Shown: positions 8,551 through 18,008, counted from the first letter of the stretch. The stretch is 64,000 nucleotides of DNA from Pantoea phytobeneficialis (GCF_009728735.1 NZ_CP024637.1:260119-324118), one strand, 5' to 3'. Notes: generated by a model from the letters alone, not told the origin. A program made the numbers and translations.

Positions 8551-8576
8551 CAAGAACGTGAGCAGGAAAGACAAAA

Positions 8577-10169
8577 ATGAGCGAATTTGATGCTGATGTG
8601 GTGATCATCGGCTCGGGCGCCCTCGGCGCCAATGCCGCTTACCAACTGGCGAAAGCCGGTAAGTCGGTGATTATGCTGGAAGCCGGACCCTATATCCCGC
8701 GCTGGAAAGTGGTGGAGAATTACCGCAACGGGGCCAGCAAGCGGAACTGGTGCGCACCGTATCCCAATCTGCCGTGGGCGCCCAACTCCTACACCGAAGG
8801 CTATATCGATGCCAAAGGGGATGACGATTTCGAATACGTCACCAGCTACCTGCGCGTCGCCGGAGGCAGTACCCGCCACTGGGCCTCGGCCTGCTGGCGT
8901 TTGTTACCCAATGATTTCAAACTAAAAAGCGTTTACGGCGTGGGTCGTGACTGGCCGTTTGAATACAGCGAGCTGGAACCCTGGTATCTGCAAGCCGAAC
9001 GTGAAATTGGTGTGGTCGGTACCGGCGAAGAGGATCAGAGCGGCCAGGGACGCGGTCATTATCCACCACGTTCAGCGGCGTATCCGCTGCCGCCCGAGGC
9101 AAAACCGTATATGGTGCAGCGCATGCAGGCCAAACTGGGGCCGATGGGCTACCAGGTGGTGCATGAACCGCACGCCCGTGTCTCTCGTCCCTATGATGGT
9201 CGTCCGGCCTGCGCCGGTAATAACAACTGCGAACCGATCTGCCCGATTGGTGCTATGTATTCCGGCGATATGCATGTGGACAAAGCGGTGGCGCTGGGCG
9301 TCAAACTGATCACCGAAGCGGTGGCCTGGAAGCTGGAGAAGGGCGCAGGCAATAAAATTGTCGCATTGACCTGGCGTAAGCCGGATGGCAAGGACAGCCG
9401 GTTGACCGCCAAGGTGTTTATCGTTGCCGCCCACGGGCTGGAAACGCCGAAGCTGCTGTTAATGAACAACGTCGCCAACAGTTCGGATCAGGTGGGCCGC
9501 AACCTGATGGATCACACCGGGTTGAGTCTGACCTTCCTCGCCGATGAACCGCTGTGGACCGGTCGGGGTTCGGTGCAACACGGCACCATCGCCAATCGTC
9601 GCGATGAAGCGAGTCGTTCGCAGCATTCTGCCATTCGTTACTCACTGCGTAATCTGGTGCCCAACGTTGATGTCACGGTGCCGCTGTTGAAGCAGGGCAT
9701 GATGGGCCAGGCGTTGGATGACGCAATCCGCGATCGCGCTTCACGCATTATGAACATCAGCACCATGAGTGAAACGCTACCCAGCCCGACCAACCGTGTG
9801 GTACCGAATTACGATCGCAAAGATTCGATTGGCCTGCCAATGCTGAAGGTCAATTATCACCTCGACAGTTATGTACGTGGCATGCGACCGCAGGCATACA
9901 AGGATTTTGCCAACTTTTTGCAGGCGTTTAACGGTGAAGTGATTGAAGCGCCGACCGGTTGGCGTAACCAGTACCACATTATGGGCACCACCATTATGGG
10001 CGATAACCGCAAGGACTCGGTGGTTGACGCCGATTGTCGTAGCTGGGATCACCCCAACTTGTTCCTCGCCACCACCGGCGTGATGCCGACGTCGGCGACC
10101 GTTAACCCGACGCTGACCGGCATCGCACTGGCGATCCGCATGGCGGCGACCATTGCCAGGGAGGTGTGA
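8577..10169 (+). CDS. GMC oxidoreductase, dehydrogenase large (FAD) subunit
   Basis: The 530-residue flavoprotein has the dinucleotide-binding motif VVIIGSGALGANAAYQLA at residues ~8-25 with the acidic end VIMLEAGP. It also has the family's cysteine-rich stretch (CAGNNNCEPICPIGAMYSGD) and the C-terminal GMC block (PTSATVNPTLTGIALA). It resembles the large subunits of gluconate 2-dehydrogenase, sorbitol dehydrogenase and 2-ketogluconate dehydrogenase. It oxidises a sugar or sugar acid in the periplasm and passes electrons to the cytochrome encoded next. Which substrate is used cannot be read from the sequence; gluconate or 2-ketogluconate are common in this bacterial group. Confidence 0.85.
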   Translation: MSEFDADVVIIGSGALGANAAYQLAKAGKSVIMLEAGPYIPRWKVVENYRNGASKRNWCAPYPNLPWAPNSYTEGYIDAKGDDDFEYVTSYLRVAGGSTRHWASACWRLLPNDFKLKSVYGVGRDWPFEYSELEPWYLQAEREIGVVGTGEEDQSGQGRGHYPPRSAAYPLPPEAKPYMVQRMQAKLGPMGYQVVHEPHARVSRPYDGRPACAGNNNCEPICPIGAMYSGDMHVDKAVALGVKLITEAVAWKLEKGAGNKIVALTWRKPDGKDSRLTAKVFIVAAHGLETPKLLLMNNVANSSDQVGRNLMDHTGLSLTFLADEPLWTGRGSVQHGTIANRRDEASRSQHSAIRYSLRNLVPNVDVTVPLLKQGMMGQALDDAIRDRASRIMNISTMSETLPSPTNRVVPNYDRKDSIGLPMLKVNYHLDSYVRGMRPQAYKDFANFLQAFNGEVIEAPTGWRNQYHIMGTTIMGDNRKDSVVDADCRSWDHPNLFLATTGVMPTSATVNPTLTGIALAIRMAATIAREV

Positions 10170-10172
10170 ACG

Positions 10173-11567
10173 ATGCGCTTACATCAGTTGTTCAGCCTCA
10201 CCAGCCTGCTGCTGGTCAGCAGCCTGAGTCTGGCGCAGGACGCCTCACCGGATCTGGTCAAACGCGGCGAATATCTGGCGATTGCCGGAGACTGCTCCGC
10301 CTGCCATCGCAACCCGGAGAGCGGTCAACCTTTTTCTGGTGGTTACGCCATTCAGTCACCGATGGGGATGATTTACGGCTCGAACATCACGCCATCGAAA
10401 AGCGCCGGGATTGGTGGTTATAGCCTGGCGGATTTCACCGCAGTGATGCGTGAAGGGAAAGCGCCGGGTAATCATTATCTTTATCCGGCGATGCCGTACA
10501 CCGCGTTTGCTGGCATGTCAGATGATGACATCCATGCGCTTTACTCGTACCTGATGTTGGGTGTGCCCGCGGATGACCATCCGGCACCGGAAACCCATCT
10601 GCCATTCCCGTTCTCTTTCCGTCCGGTGATGGCGATGTGGAACCTGATGTTCCTCGATAAAAGCGCGGTGCCGGGGAGTACGGCCGCACCAGGTAGCGCC
10701 GAACGCGGCGAGTATCTGGTACGGACTCTGGCGCACTGTTCCACCTGCCATACGCCGCGCAACAGCATGATGGCGGAGCAGGGCGATCGTTTCCTGTCCG
10801 GTGGGAAGGTGGGTAGCTGGAGTGCGCCGAATATCACGCCAGATGCACAGGCCGGGATTGGTGACTGGAGCGAAGCGGAGATTGAAACCTACCTGCGTAC
10901 CGGCGCGCTGCATGGCAAAGCGATTGCCGCGGGCGAGATGGGGACGGCGGTGCAGAATTCGTTCTCAAAACTCGATGACAGCGATCTCCAGGCCATTGCC
11001 CGCTACCTGAAACAGGTGCCCGCGATTGGCGGAAGCGATCGCAAAGCCCCTGGCGTGGCGCCCGCCAGCACGCCGCTGTCGGCAATCGAAACCGGGATGA
11101 AAGACGACATCAACGATTACGTTTCGGCGGATGCCATGAGCGGTGCGCAGTTGTATAACGGTGCCTGCGCCACCTGCCACGCCAGTGATGGTCGCGGTAC
11201 TCATGATCAACAGCGTTTTTACCCGTCGCTGGTGGGTTCCTCTGCGGTGCTCTCCAGTGATCCGGCCAACCTGATCATGACTATCGCCGAAGGGGTGGAC
11301 CGTCAAACCCCGGCAGGTCACGCCTTTATGCCGGAGTTCCGCACCCAGTTCAGTCAGGCACAACTGGCAAAGGTAGCGAATTATGTCTCCACCAGCTTTG
11401 GTAACCCGCAACACACCATTTCTGGTGATGACGTGCGGCAAACGTTGCACGGGGAAAGTGGCAGCTGGCTGATTCGCTATGCGCAACCTCTAACTATTGC
11501 TGGCGCTGTTATCGCGCTGGTGGTACTGCTGTGGTTAGTTTATATCCTGCGTCGTCGACGCGGTTAA
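10173..11567 (+). CDS. Triheme cytochrome c subunit of the dehydrogenase
   Basis: The 464-residue protein has a Sec signal peptide (cleavage near LSLAQ, residue ~22) and three c-type heme sites: CSACH (41-45), CSTCH (189-193) and CATCH (332-336). A C-terminal membrane anchor follows at ~438-458, ending in RRRRG. This is the layout of cytochrome subunits of gluconate/alcohol dehydrogenases, which transfer electrons from FAD to ubiquinone. A strong SD (GGGAGG) overlaps the end of the large-subunit gene, and the gap to its stop codon is 3 bp, so translation is likely coupled. Confidence 0.9.
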   Translation: MRLHQLFSLTSLLLVSSLSLAQDASPDLVKRGEYLAIAGDCSACHRNPESGQPFSGGYAIQSPMGMIYGSNITPSKSAGIGGYSLADFTAVMREGKAPGNHYLYPAMPYTAFAGMSDDDIHALYSYLMLGVPADDHPAPETHLPFPFSFRPVMAMWNLMFLDKSAVPGSTAAPGSAERGEYLVRTLAHCSTCHTPRNSMMAEQGDRFLSGGKVGSWSAPNITPDAQAGIGDWSEAEIETYLRTGALHGKAIAAGEMGTAVQNSFSKLDDSDLQAIARYLKQVPAIGGSDRKAPGVAPASTPLSAIETGMKDDINDYVSADAMSGAQLYNGACATCHASDGRGTHDQQRFYPSLVGSSAVLSSDPANLIMTIAEGVDRQTPAGHAFMPEFRTQFSQAQLAKVANYVSTSFGNPQHTISGDDVRQTLHGESGSWLIRYAQPLTIAGAVIALVVLLWLVYILRRRRG

Positions 11568-11572
11568 CTTCC

Positions 11573-11593
11573 GGGAGCCGCGATCTGGCTCCC
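11573..11593 (+). terminator. Hairpin between cytochrome and second HbpS-like gene
   Basis: Stem gggagcc / ggctccc with a seven-base loop, followed by ttatt. The T-tract is poor, so it may be an mRNA-stabilising or attenuating hairpin rather than a full terminator. Confidence 0.4.
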
Positions 11594-11612
11594 TTATTAT
11601 GGAGTGATTGAA

Positions 11613-12080
11613 ATGAAAAAGATCCTGTCTCTGGCGCTGCTGAGTGCTGCCCTGTTTAGCGCAGCGGGTGCCCAGGCTGTCACCACCCAAACCATCCTGA
11701 CGCAGGCGGATGCACAGAAGCTGATTGCAGCTGCGCAGGAAAAAGCGCACGCACTGAATGCCAACGTCTGCATCGCGGTACTGGATCAATCCGGGGAATT
11801 GCTGGCATTTCAGCGTATGGACAATGCGCCGGTTGGTTGTATCGATTCGTCAATCCTGAAAGGACGCGCTGCGGCGCTGTATCGCACCCCGACCGACAAA
11901 TATATGGATCGTGCCAACGGTAAAGAACCCGCTATTGCCACACTGCCGGGCGTGATCCCGCTGGGCGGCGGCTCACCGGTGGAGTGGCGCGGTAACACGC
12001 TGGGTGCGGTGGGCGTGAGCGGTTCGGCTAACCCGAATGAAATCGCCATCGCGAAAGCGGCGAGTGAGAGTTTTAAATAA
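11613..12080 (+). CDS. HbpS/GlcG-like periplasmic protein 2
   Basis: The 155-residue protein has a Sec signal (MKKILSLALLSAALFSAAGA, cleavage near AQA) and a GlcG/HbpS domain (CIAVLDQSGELLAFQRMDNA, later LGAVGVSG). It is a paralogue of the protein at 7402, but clearly diverged. I chose ATG 11613 because GGAG at 11601-11604 is correctly spaced; an in-frame GTG at 11604 overlaps that SD. It probably belongs to the dehydrogenase operon, possibly at a reduced level because of the hairpin in front. A palindrome (ggccgggc-gtat-gcctggcc, 12082-12110) follows the gene and could terminate transcription. Confidence 0.75.
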   Translation: MKKILSLALLSAALFSAAGAQAVTTQTILTQADAQKLIAAAQEKAHALNANVCIAVLDQSGELLAFQRMDNAPVGCIDSSILKGRAAALYRTPTDKYMDRANGKEPAIATLPGVIPLGGGSPVEWRGNTLGAVGVSGSANPNEIAIAKAASESFK

Positions 12081-12115
12081 ATGGCCGGGGCCGGGCGTAT
12101 GCCTGGCCTTGAACC

Positions 12116-12370
12116 TCAGTAGTGATAACGACAGGCGGCAATTAAAAGTGCTCCCTCGTTCACTGAATAGACTAAACGATGTTCTTCCGTGATTCTTCGT
12201 GACCAGAATCCCGCCAAATTATGCTTTAAGGGTTCTGGTTTTCCTTTACCTTCAAAAGGCGTTCTTTTGGCGTCTTTGATGAGTTCATTGATTTTTTTGA
12301 CCATTCTTTTGTCTGTATCCTGCCAGTAGAGATAGTCATCCCACGCTTCCTGCGACCATGTTAATTTCAC
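12116..12370 (-). CDS. yoeB: YoeB toxin, ribosome-dependent mRNA interferase
   Basis: The 84-residue protein has the length and landmarks of YoeB, a RelE-fold toxin that cleaves mRNA in the ribosomal A site. The three key residues of the family are present: Glu46 (KPEPLK), Arg65 (EEHRLVY) and His83 in the C-terminal RYHY. It overlaps the antitoxin gene by 4 bp, the usual coupled arrangement, and the antitoxin is read first. Nothing suggests inactivation. Confidence 0.92.
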   Translation of the reverse strand: MKLTWSQEAWDDYLYWQDTDKRMVKKINELIKDAKRTPFEGKGKPEPLKHNLAGFWSRRITEEHRLVYSVNEGALLIAACRYHY

Positions 12371-12618
12371 TCATCAATATCCTTTTCAATGGTGTTCCCA
12401 TTACGCAAGCTCTCAATCGAGTTCATCAATCGTTTGGCATTGGCGGGTGAACGCAGAAGATAGGCTGTTTCTTCCAATGAATTGTATTCTTCCAACGACA
12501 TCAAGACACAGTCGTCGCCATTCTGTCGGGTGATCAAAATGGGGGCACGATCCTCTACCGTTTTCATCATCGTTTCCGAAAGATGCTGTCTGGCTTCACT
12601 ATAAGTTATGGTACGCAT
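12367..12618 (-). CDS. yefM: YefM antitoxin
   Basis: The 83-residue Phd/YefM-family antitoxin begins [17 protein letters not shown] and continues [20 protein letters not shown], the N-terminal DNA-binding and dimerisation fold. The acidic C-terminus ([11 protein letters not shown]) neutralises YoeB. It is expected to repress its own operon with YoeB as corepressor, and a matching operator lies just upstream. Confidence 0.92.
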   Translation of the reverse strand: MRTITYSEARQHLSETMMKTVEDRAPILITRQNGDDCVLMSLEEYNSLEETAYLLRSPANAKRLMNSIESLRNGNTIEKDIDE

Positions 12619-12643
12619 GTTTTATTCCTTCGAGTTGACCCAG

Positions 12644-12657
12644 TCATTGTACAATGA
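12644..12657 (-). promoter_or_regulatory. YefM-YoeB operator
   Basis: Perfect palindrome tcattgtacaatga with the TGTACA core known for YefM-YoeB operators, located 26 bp upstream of the yefM start. Confidence 0.7.
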
Positions 12658-12734
12658 TGATGTAAATTTAACCACCGGTGTTTTAACTTCATTGCTACCA
12701 TGCTGCTCACTTACTGATCAGACCTGCTGACCCA

Positions 12735-12761
12735 TCAAGTTCCCCCTCAACGCGCCGATAG
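12735..12761 (+). promoter_or_regulatory. Sigma-28 (FliA) promoter of the chemoreceptor gene
   Basis: TCAAGTTC (12735-12742), an 11-bp spacer and GCCGATAG (12754-12761) closely match the enteric flagellar consensus TAAAGTTT-N11-GCCGATAA. It lies 75 bp before the start codon. Confidence 0.75.
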
Positions 12762-12835
12762 ATTACCTGAAGGAATGTGAGAGCACAGGGAGTGGTTCTT
12801 TTTACCGAAAAAGTGTCGACCCCAGGAGCGCCAGC

Positions 12836-14776
12836 ATGGCCAAACGACTGTCTGATAAGAAAAAGATGAGTACCCGCACGCAAATGCTGCTGACGGGTGC
12901 CTTAACCATTACCCTTGGCTTTACCGTCACCATTGGTGTGCTTAACTGGCAATCCAGCCACGAACAAAAATCCCTGGCCGAAAATTATCTGCAACAGATA
13001 GCGCAGAGCCAGGCGCTGCAAATCCAGCAGGATCTCAGCTATGCGCGTGATGTGGCGCATAACCTCGGTCACAGCATTATCGCGCTGCCGGGCGCGGGTG
13101 TGCAGGATCGAAAAGTCATCGACAAGATGATGGAATCTACGCTGCGTGACAATCCCAGCTATCTTTCTGTCTCGGTGATTATGGAAGAGAACGCCTTTGA
13201 CGGGCGTGACGCCGAGTTTGCCAGCCAGGCAGGACAGGCTCCGAAAGGCCGCTATGCCTGGTTTGTTGACCGCGATCAGTCCGGCAATTTCGCCATGCAT
13301 CCGCTCACCTCGATTTTTACACCGGGCCAGGGTGACTATTATTTGCTGCCGCAGAAAAGCCAGAAAGACACGCTGATTGAGCCTTACAGCTACGCCTACA
13401 ATGGCGTGCCGACGCTGCTCACCTCAGTTGCGGCACCGATTGTCAGCCAGGGCAAACTCTGGGGCGTGGTGACGTCTGATATTTCGCTGGCGTCATTGCA
13501 GGATCGGGTGAATAAAATCAAACCCTGGGAAGGCACGGGCTACGCCATGCTGCTCTCCAGCGCCGGGAATGTGGTTTCTTACCCGGATAAAAGCCAGACC
13601 ACCAAAGCGTGGAAAGGTAATACCAACCACTTCAGCAGCGCCGTCAGTGAGGGTCATGACGCCATTCTCGGTGAAAATGCCCTCATGACCTGGCAGCCGA
13701 TCGTCATCGGCAACAGCGACCAGAAATGGTATCTCGGTGTGGTGGCCCCGGTCAGCGAAGTGATGGCGGCAGCCAATCGCCAATTGGTCAACGCCATCGT
13801 GCTGATGGTCATCAGCATCCTGTTGGTCAGCGCTTTGCTGGGTATCCTGTTTAGCCGCAAGGTGTTGAAACCGATTGGCGGCGAGCCGCTGGAAGCCGCC
13901 ACCATCGCGCTGGCTGTGGCGGATGGCAAACTGGATAACGCGATTGCCGTGAAAAACCGCGATACCAGCAGCCTGTTCTATGCGCTGAGTACCATGCAGG
14001 ACCAGTTGCGCGATATCGTTGGCCAGATCCAGGATGCCAGCGCCTCGGTGCGCCAGGGGGCGGGTGAAATCGCCAGCGGTAACCTGAATCTGGCGTCACG
14101 CACGGAACAACAGGCCGCCGCCCTCGAGCAGACTGCTGCCAGCATGGAGCAGATTACCGCGACGGTGAAACATAACGCCGCCAATGCGCATCAGGCGACC
14201 ACCCTGACCGACAATGCGACGCACATTGCCAGCCGTGGCGAGGCGCTGGTCGGTGAAGTGGTGCAGACTATGGCGCAAATTGACGATAGCGCGAAAAAGA
14301 TTGGCGACATCACCGCCATCATCAACAGCATCGCTTTCCAGACCAATATCCTGGCGCTGAACGCCGCGGTAGAAGCGGCGCGGGCCGGCGAGCAGGGGCG
14401 CGGATTTGCGGTGGTGGCTTCTGAAGTGCGTAACCTGGCGCAGCGCAGCGCCAATGCGGTGAAAGAGATTGCCGCGTTGATTGAGGAGTCCAGCCAGCGT
14501 GTCGACAGCGGTGTGCAGTTGGTGCGTGATGCCGGGAAAACCATGCAGGAGATGACTCAGGCAGTACATTCGGTACGCACCATTATCGGCGAGATCGTCA
14601 CCGCGTCGGATGAGCAGGCGCGCGGGATCAGCCAGGTCACTATCGCGGTCAATGAGATGGATGGCACCACCCAGCAGAACGCCGCGCTGGTGCAGCAGAT
14701 GTCGGCTGCCGCCAGTTCGCTGGAAGATCAGGCTGCGCAACTGGCGCAGACCGTCGGACGTTTTCATCTCGCCTGA
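12836..14776 (+). CDS. Methyl-accepting chemotaxis protein with periplasmic Cache domain
   Basis: This is a 646-residue transmembrane chemoreceptor. TM1 is at ~15-36, followed by a large periplasmic sensor region (~40-310) that resembles a double Cache domain ([13 protein letters not shown], then [16 protein letters not shown]). TM2 is at ~322-342 and a HAMP follows ([16 protein letters not shown]). The kinase-control hairpin tip is [20 protein letters not shown]. The C-terminus ends [10 protein letters not shown] without the NWETF-type CheR tether seen in Tar and Tsr. An AGGAG sits seven bases before the ATG. The sigma-28 promoter places it in the flagellar regulon. The ligand is unknown; Cache domains often bind amino acids or small organic acids. 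Confidence 0.92.
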   Translation: MAKRLSDKKKMSTRTQMLLTGALTITLGFTVTIGVLNWQSSHEQKSLAENYLQQIAQSQALQIQQDLSYARDVAHNLGHSIIALPGAGVQDRKVIDKMMESTLRDNPSYLSVSVIMEENAFDGRDAEFASQAGQAPKGRYAWFVDRDQSGNFAMHPLTSIFTPGQGDYYLLPQKSQKDTLIEPYSYAYNGVPTLLTSVAAPIVSQGKLWGVVTSDISLASLQDRVNKIKPWEGTGYAMLLSSAGNVVSYPDKSQTTKAWKGNTNHFSSAVSEGHDAILGENALMTWQPIVIGNSDQKWYLGVVAPVSEVMAAANRQLVNAIVLMVISILLVSALLGILFSRKVLKPIGGEPLEAATIALAVADGKLDNAIAVKNRDTSSLFYALSTMQDQLRDIVGQIQDASASVRQGAGEIASGNLNLASRTEQQAAALEQTAASMEQITATVKHNAANAHQATTLTDNATHIASRGEALVGEVVQTMAQIDDSAKKIGDITAIINSIAFQTNILALNAAVEAARAGEQGRGFAVVASEVRNLAQRSANAVKEIAALIEESSQRVDSGVQLVRDAGKTMQEMTQAVHSVRTIIGEIVTASDEQARGISQVTIAVNEMDGTTQQNAALVQQMSAAASSLEDQAAQLAQTVGRFHLA

Positions 14777-14785
14777 TGCGGAGTC

Positions 14786-14813
14786 GTAGCGGCGCGATTT
14801 ATCGCGCCGCTAC
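14786..14813. repeat. REP-like palindrome, copy 3 (full 28-bp form)
   Basis: The complete palindrome gtagcggcgcga-ttta-tcgcgccgctac, between the convergent chemoreceptor and methyltransferase genes. Confidence 0.85.
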
Positions 14814-14817
14814 ACAT

Positions 14818-15810
14818 TTAGATTCTCGCTTTGCGCGCCAGATGGACATCAAGCGGCGACATCGGGAAGGGTTGCATCCGCTGAATCGCCTCAATGATAA
14901 AACCCGCCTGCTGCAATTCCCCACTCAGCACGCCCTGTTGCGTGACAGTGTAACCTCGCATCATTAATGGTGTGAAGAACGGTAGCACCTGACGTGCTTC
15001 CACCGGGTCGGCAGGCACCTCGGCATGCGCACTGATCAACAGCCCTCCCGGTTTCAGGCGGCGGTACAACTGCTGCAACATCGCCTGGCGATCCTCGACA
15101 AAATACAACAAGGAGGAGCACCAGATAATGTCGACCAGCTCGCTTTCCGCCAGTTGTGAACAGGCGCTAAAGCGCCCGCCTAATCCGGCACGTTCAATAT
15201 TTTGCTGTGCCACCGTGGCGGTTTTGGGCAGATCAAGCACCACACCGGACAGCTGCGGGAAACGCTCAGCCAACGCCAGAGTGATCAGGCCTGGCCCGCC
15301 GCCCATGTCCAGCAGGCGCGCCGGACGCTGAAAATCAGCCAGCGTGCTGGCAATGGCGCAGGCGGTCGCGCCGCTCAGTGCCCGCTGCTCCTGGGCAATC
15401 TGGCTCATCGCTGCATCAGCCCAGGCAGTTTCAATCTCCAGCGGGTCCTGCCAGCCGGGGGTGCTGCGCTTCAGCAAGTCAGGCAGTTTGCGGGCAAACT
15501 GCTGCAACAGTTGCTGACGATAATGCCAGGCGTCACCGATATAATGTGTTCCGCTATGGCACAGATACGGTTGTGCTGTTTGCGGCGTGTGGTATTCCAC
15601 CCCACGGCGCTGCAACAATTCCCCGCTCCACAGCAGGCGCAGCCAGTGCTCCACCGGTTCGGGCTGCCAGCCAAAATGATTTGCCACCTGCGTGGCATCC
15701 GCCTGCCGGGTCAGGAAATCGAATAATCGCTGTTCAAACGCCAGCGCCACAGCGCCACTCAGGGCATGTTGTGCCAGCAGGTTATCGAGAAAAGGTAACG
15801 GGGATGTCAT
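14818..15810 (-). CDS. Class I SAM-dependent methyltransferase (O-methyltransferase type)
   Basis: The 330-residue protein has an N-terminal winged-helix dimerisation region (~10-90, ADATQVANHFGWQPEPVEHW). A Rossmann methyltransferase domain follows, with motif I ARLLDMGGGPGLITLALAE at ~165 and ELVDIIWCSSLLYFVED as the post-motif region. This layout is that of acetylserotonin/hydroxyneurosporene-type small-molecule O-methyltransferases. It is divergent from the AraC-family regulator, 58 bp away, which may control it. The substrate is unknown. Confidence 0.75.
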   Translation of the reverse strand: MTSPLPFLDNLLAQHALSGAVALAFEQRLFDFLTRQADATQVANHFGWQPEPVEHWLRLLWSGELLQRRGVEYHTPQTAQPYLCHSGTHYIGDAWHYRQQLLQQFARKLPDLLKRSTPGWQDPLEIETAWADAAMSQIAQEQRALSGATACAIASTLADFQRPARLLDMGGGPGLITLALAERFPQLSGVVLDLPKTATVAQQNIERAGLGGRFSACSQLAESELVDIIWCSSLLYFVEDRQAMLQQLYRRLKPGGLLISAHAEVPADPVEARQVLPFFTPLMMRGYTVTQQGVLSGELQQAGFIIEAIQRMQPFPMSPLDVHLARKARI

Positions 15811-15868
15811 GGCTGTCTCCAGAGCGAAGGTGATAGCAACAGACTAGCGTTTCAGACAGCAGACATTT

Positions 15869-16813
15869 ATGCTCGTTGGTCTGCAAAACGGTGATTTGAC
15901 TCTGCGCGAGGGCGAAAGCATGCAAAACCAGCCAAACGGCGACGACACGCCCTGGGTTGAACATCAACCAGGTATTGGTGTATTTCGCTCACGTCAATTC
16001 ACGCTGTCAGGTGGCATGCGGCTGGTGCAGTCCGACTATCAACCCCTCACCGCGCTGGCCGAAGTTTCGCGCCCTGGAAGTTCGTTCCCCCAGTTGGTGC
16101 TGACCTTTGGCTTGTGTGGCAGTTCGCGGTTTCGTGCCGATAGCGGCTGTGAAGTGCTGTTTAACGCCGGGCATCTTACCGTCACCAGCTTTCAGCACAG
16201 CAGCGGAGAACGCCTTTATCGCGCCGGTGAACGGGTACAGCAGCTCCGTCTGGTGCTCAACGCCGACAGCGCGCAACGTTATCTGGGAGCCGAGACGGCA
16301 GAAATGTTGCTGCACCAGCCGCAACTGAAGCGTCATCTGTTCAGCCCTTTTGGTGGTGCCACTGCCGCCCAACTTAATAACGTGCCGACCGATCCACTGC
16401 TACGTGAAATCCAGGCGTTAAATTTGCTGGCGCTGCATCGTCATCAGTTGCAACCGCAGGTTGTTCCGGAAAAAAAACGCCATCCTCAGGATCTTGAACG
16501 CGTTGAGCAGGCGCATAGCTGGATGCTGACCCATCTGGCGGAACCTTTTACCCTGGCAACGCTGGCGTTGGCTGTCGGACTCAGTGATTACCAGCTCAAG
16601 AAAGGCTTCCAGCAGCATTTCGGCTGTACCCCCGGAGAGAAATTACTGGCGTTACGCATGCAGAAGGCGCATCAGTTGCTGGAGGAAGGGTACCAGGTCG
16701 CCCAGGCGGCGTGGCAGGTGGGGTATCAGCATCCACGCAATTTCAGCGTGGCGTTTCAACGCTACTTTGGACGCCCGGCCAGTCAGGTTGCCGGGCGTGG
16801 TCAGTCAACGTGA
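15869..16813 (+). CDS. AraC-family transcriptional regulator
   Basis: The C-terminal ~100 residues hold two helix-turn-helix motifs: FTLATLALAVGLSDYQLKKG and VAQAAWQVGYQHPRNFSVAF, followed by RYFGRPASQ. The N-terminal ligand-binding part (RLYRAGERVQQLRLVLNADS) resembles the PchR/siderophore-responsive branch, but this is weak. Two starts are possible: ATG 15869, or ATG 15920 (MQNQPNGDD) with a GAGG nine bases upstream, which I find slightly better. It is divergent from the methyltransferase, its most likely target. Its 3' end overlaps the convergent cytochrome b561 gene by 9 bp. Confidence 0.8.
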   Translation: MLVGLQNGDLTLREGESMQNQPNGDDTPWVEHQPGIGVFRSRQFTLSGGMRLVQSDYQPLTALAEVSRPGSSFPQLVLTFGLCGSSRFRADSGCEVLFNAGHLTVTSFQHSSGERLYRAGERVQQLRLVLNADSAQRYLGAETAEMLLHQPQLKRHLFSPFGGATAAQLNNVPTDPLLREIQALNLLALHRHQLQPQVVPEKKRHPQDLERVEQAHSWMLTHLAEPFTLATLALAVGLSDYQLKKGFQQHFGCTPGEKLLALRMQKAHQLLEEGYQVAQAAWQVGYQHPRNFSVAFQRYFGRPASQVAGRGQST

Positions 16814-17344
16814 ACGACGTGCGGGCATCATACGCAGCAGGGTGTTGTCTTTGATCAGGTAATGATGCACCAGCGCGGCGGCAGCGTGTAGGCCCACCAG
16901 CCAGTAACCGTAAGGGGCGAGGGTTTCATGCCAGCCACTGAGGGTATCCGAGAAATCTGGATCGGGATCGCTGCTGACGGGCATCGGGATGCCAAACAAC
17001 CACCAGGTACGGCCAAGATAGAAACGCGACAAAATGCCGAGAATCGGCAGCACGATAAAAAACAGATACAGCGCCAGATGCATCAGATGCGCCAGCCCGG
17101 TTTGCCAGTGCGGCGGTTTGGGTACGATGGCTGGACTGCGATGGCGAAAACGCAATAATACACGCGATAGCATCAGCACCAGCACGCAACTTCCCGCGCT
17201 GAAATGACCAATGATCATGGCAAACCCCTGCCAGGAACCCCGCGTCGCCAACCCGCGAAATTCCATGGTGCAATACGCGGTGACGACCAGTAGAAATGTC
17301 AGCCAGTGGAGAAAAACCTGCGAGGGGGCGAATTTGTTCTGCAT
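16805..17344 (-). CDS. cybB: Cytochrome b561
   Basis: The 179-residue four-helix membrane cytochrome has the family order QVFLHWLTFLLVV (heme His in helix 1), IIGHFSAGSCVLVLMLSRVLLRF in pieces across helix 2, LMHLALYLFFIVLPILG, and LVGLHAAAALVHHYL in helix 4. It is the superoxide:ubiquinone oxidoreductase (SOO) type studied as E. coli CybB, which is similar in length. I chose ATG 17344 (MQNKFAPSQ) because the ten residues of the longer form (start 17374) do not resemble the family. Confidence 0.8.
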   Translation of the reverse strand: MQNKFAPSQVFLHWLTFLLVVTAYCTMEFRGLATRGSWQGFAMIIGHFSAGSCVLVLMLSRVLLRFRHRSPAIVPKPPHWQTGLAHLMHLALYLFFIVLPILGILSRFYLGRTWWLFGIPMPVSSDPDPDFSDTLSGWHETLAPYGYWLVGLHAAAALVHHYLIKDNTLLRMMPARRSR

Positions 17345-17424
17345 ATCTATTCCGTTAAAAAGTCTGGCAAACAAATAAGATAACGGAAAAGTGTGAGTGT
17401 GAATTCATATTTTGACACAAGGTT

Positions 17425-17931
17425 TTACGTTTCCTGTTCACAGGCAGTGAGCAACTGACTCAGCAACGCCGAAAGCTGTTGCTGTTGTGCCGGTTGCAGC
17501 GCGGCCAGTAACGCGCTTTGCGTTTGGGTATGCACCTGCAACGCTTGCTCAATTTTCTCCTGCCCGGCGGTGGTTAATGCCACCAGCGTGCTGCGTTTGT
17601 CTTGTGGATCGGCCACGCGGGTGATTAGCCCGACCTGTTCCAGCCGATTCAGTCGATGGGTCATCGCTCCCGAGGTGACCAGCAGCGACTTATACAGTTG
17701 GGTGGGCGATAAACAGAAGGGGTTTCCTGCACGGCGCAACGTCGCCAGCACATCAAATTCCCCCTCGTGAAAACCAAACGGGGCCAGCGCCTCGCCTCGC
17801 GTTTTCGCCAGATGTTTCATAATGCGCAGCATCCGGCCAAAAACGGCCATCGACGATGCATCCAGCTCCGGCATGGCGCTGGCCCATTGTTGTGTCACGA
17901 AATCGACGTGATCCGCCACTTTTCCCCTCAC
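17425..17931 (-). CDS. MarR-family regulator
   Basis: The 168-residue winged-helix repressor contains EFDVLATLRRAGNPF, LYKSLLVTSGAMTHRLNRLE (recognition helix) and the wing VADPQDKRSTLVALT, the standard MarR signature. It starts with GTG at 17931; a GTG at 17919 behind GAGGGG is an equally good start. It is divergent from an MFS efflux-type gene, with a 28-bp perfect palindrome between them. It therefore most likely represses both genes and is released by a small ligand. Confidence 0.85.
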   Translation of the reverse strand: MRGKVADHVDFVTQQWASAMPELDASSMAVFGRMLRIMKHLAKTRGEALAPFGFHEGEFDVLATLRRAGNPFCLSPTQLYKSLLVTSGAMTHRLNRLEQVGLITRVADPQDKRSTLVALTTAGQEKIEQALQVHTQTQSALLAALQPAQQQQLSALLSQLLTACEQET

Positions 17932-17980
17932 TTGTTGTGGTTACCGTGTTGTTTTGTGCGCATGGTCTACTCCGTCATCA

Positions 17981-18008
17981 TGATTTATCTTAACGTTAAG
18001 ATAAATCA
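17981..18008. promoter_or_regulatory. 28-bp perfect palindrome, MarR operator
   Basis: Half-site tgatttatcttaac followed by its exact reverse complement. It lies 17 bp before the MFS start and 50 bp before the MarR start, where binding would block both promoters. Confidence 0.8.
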
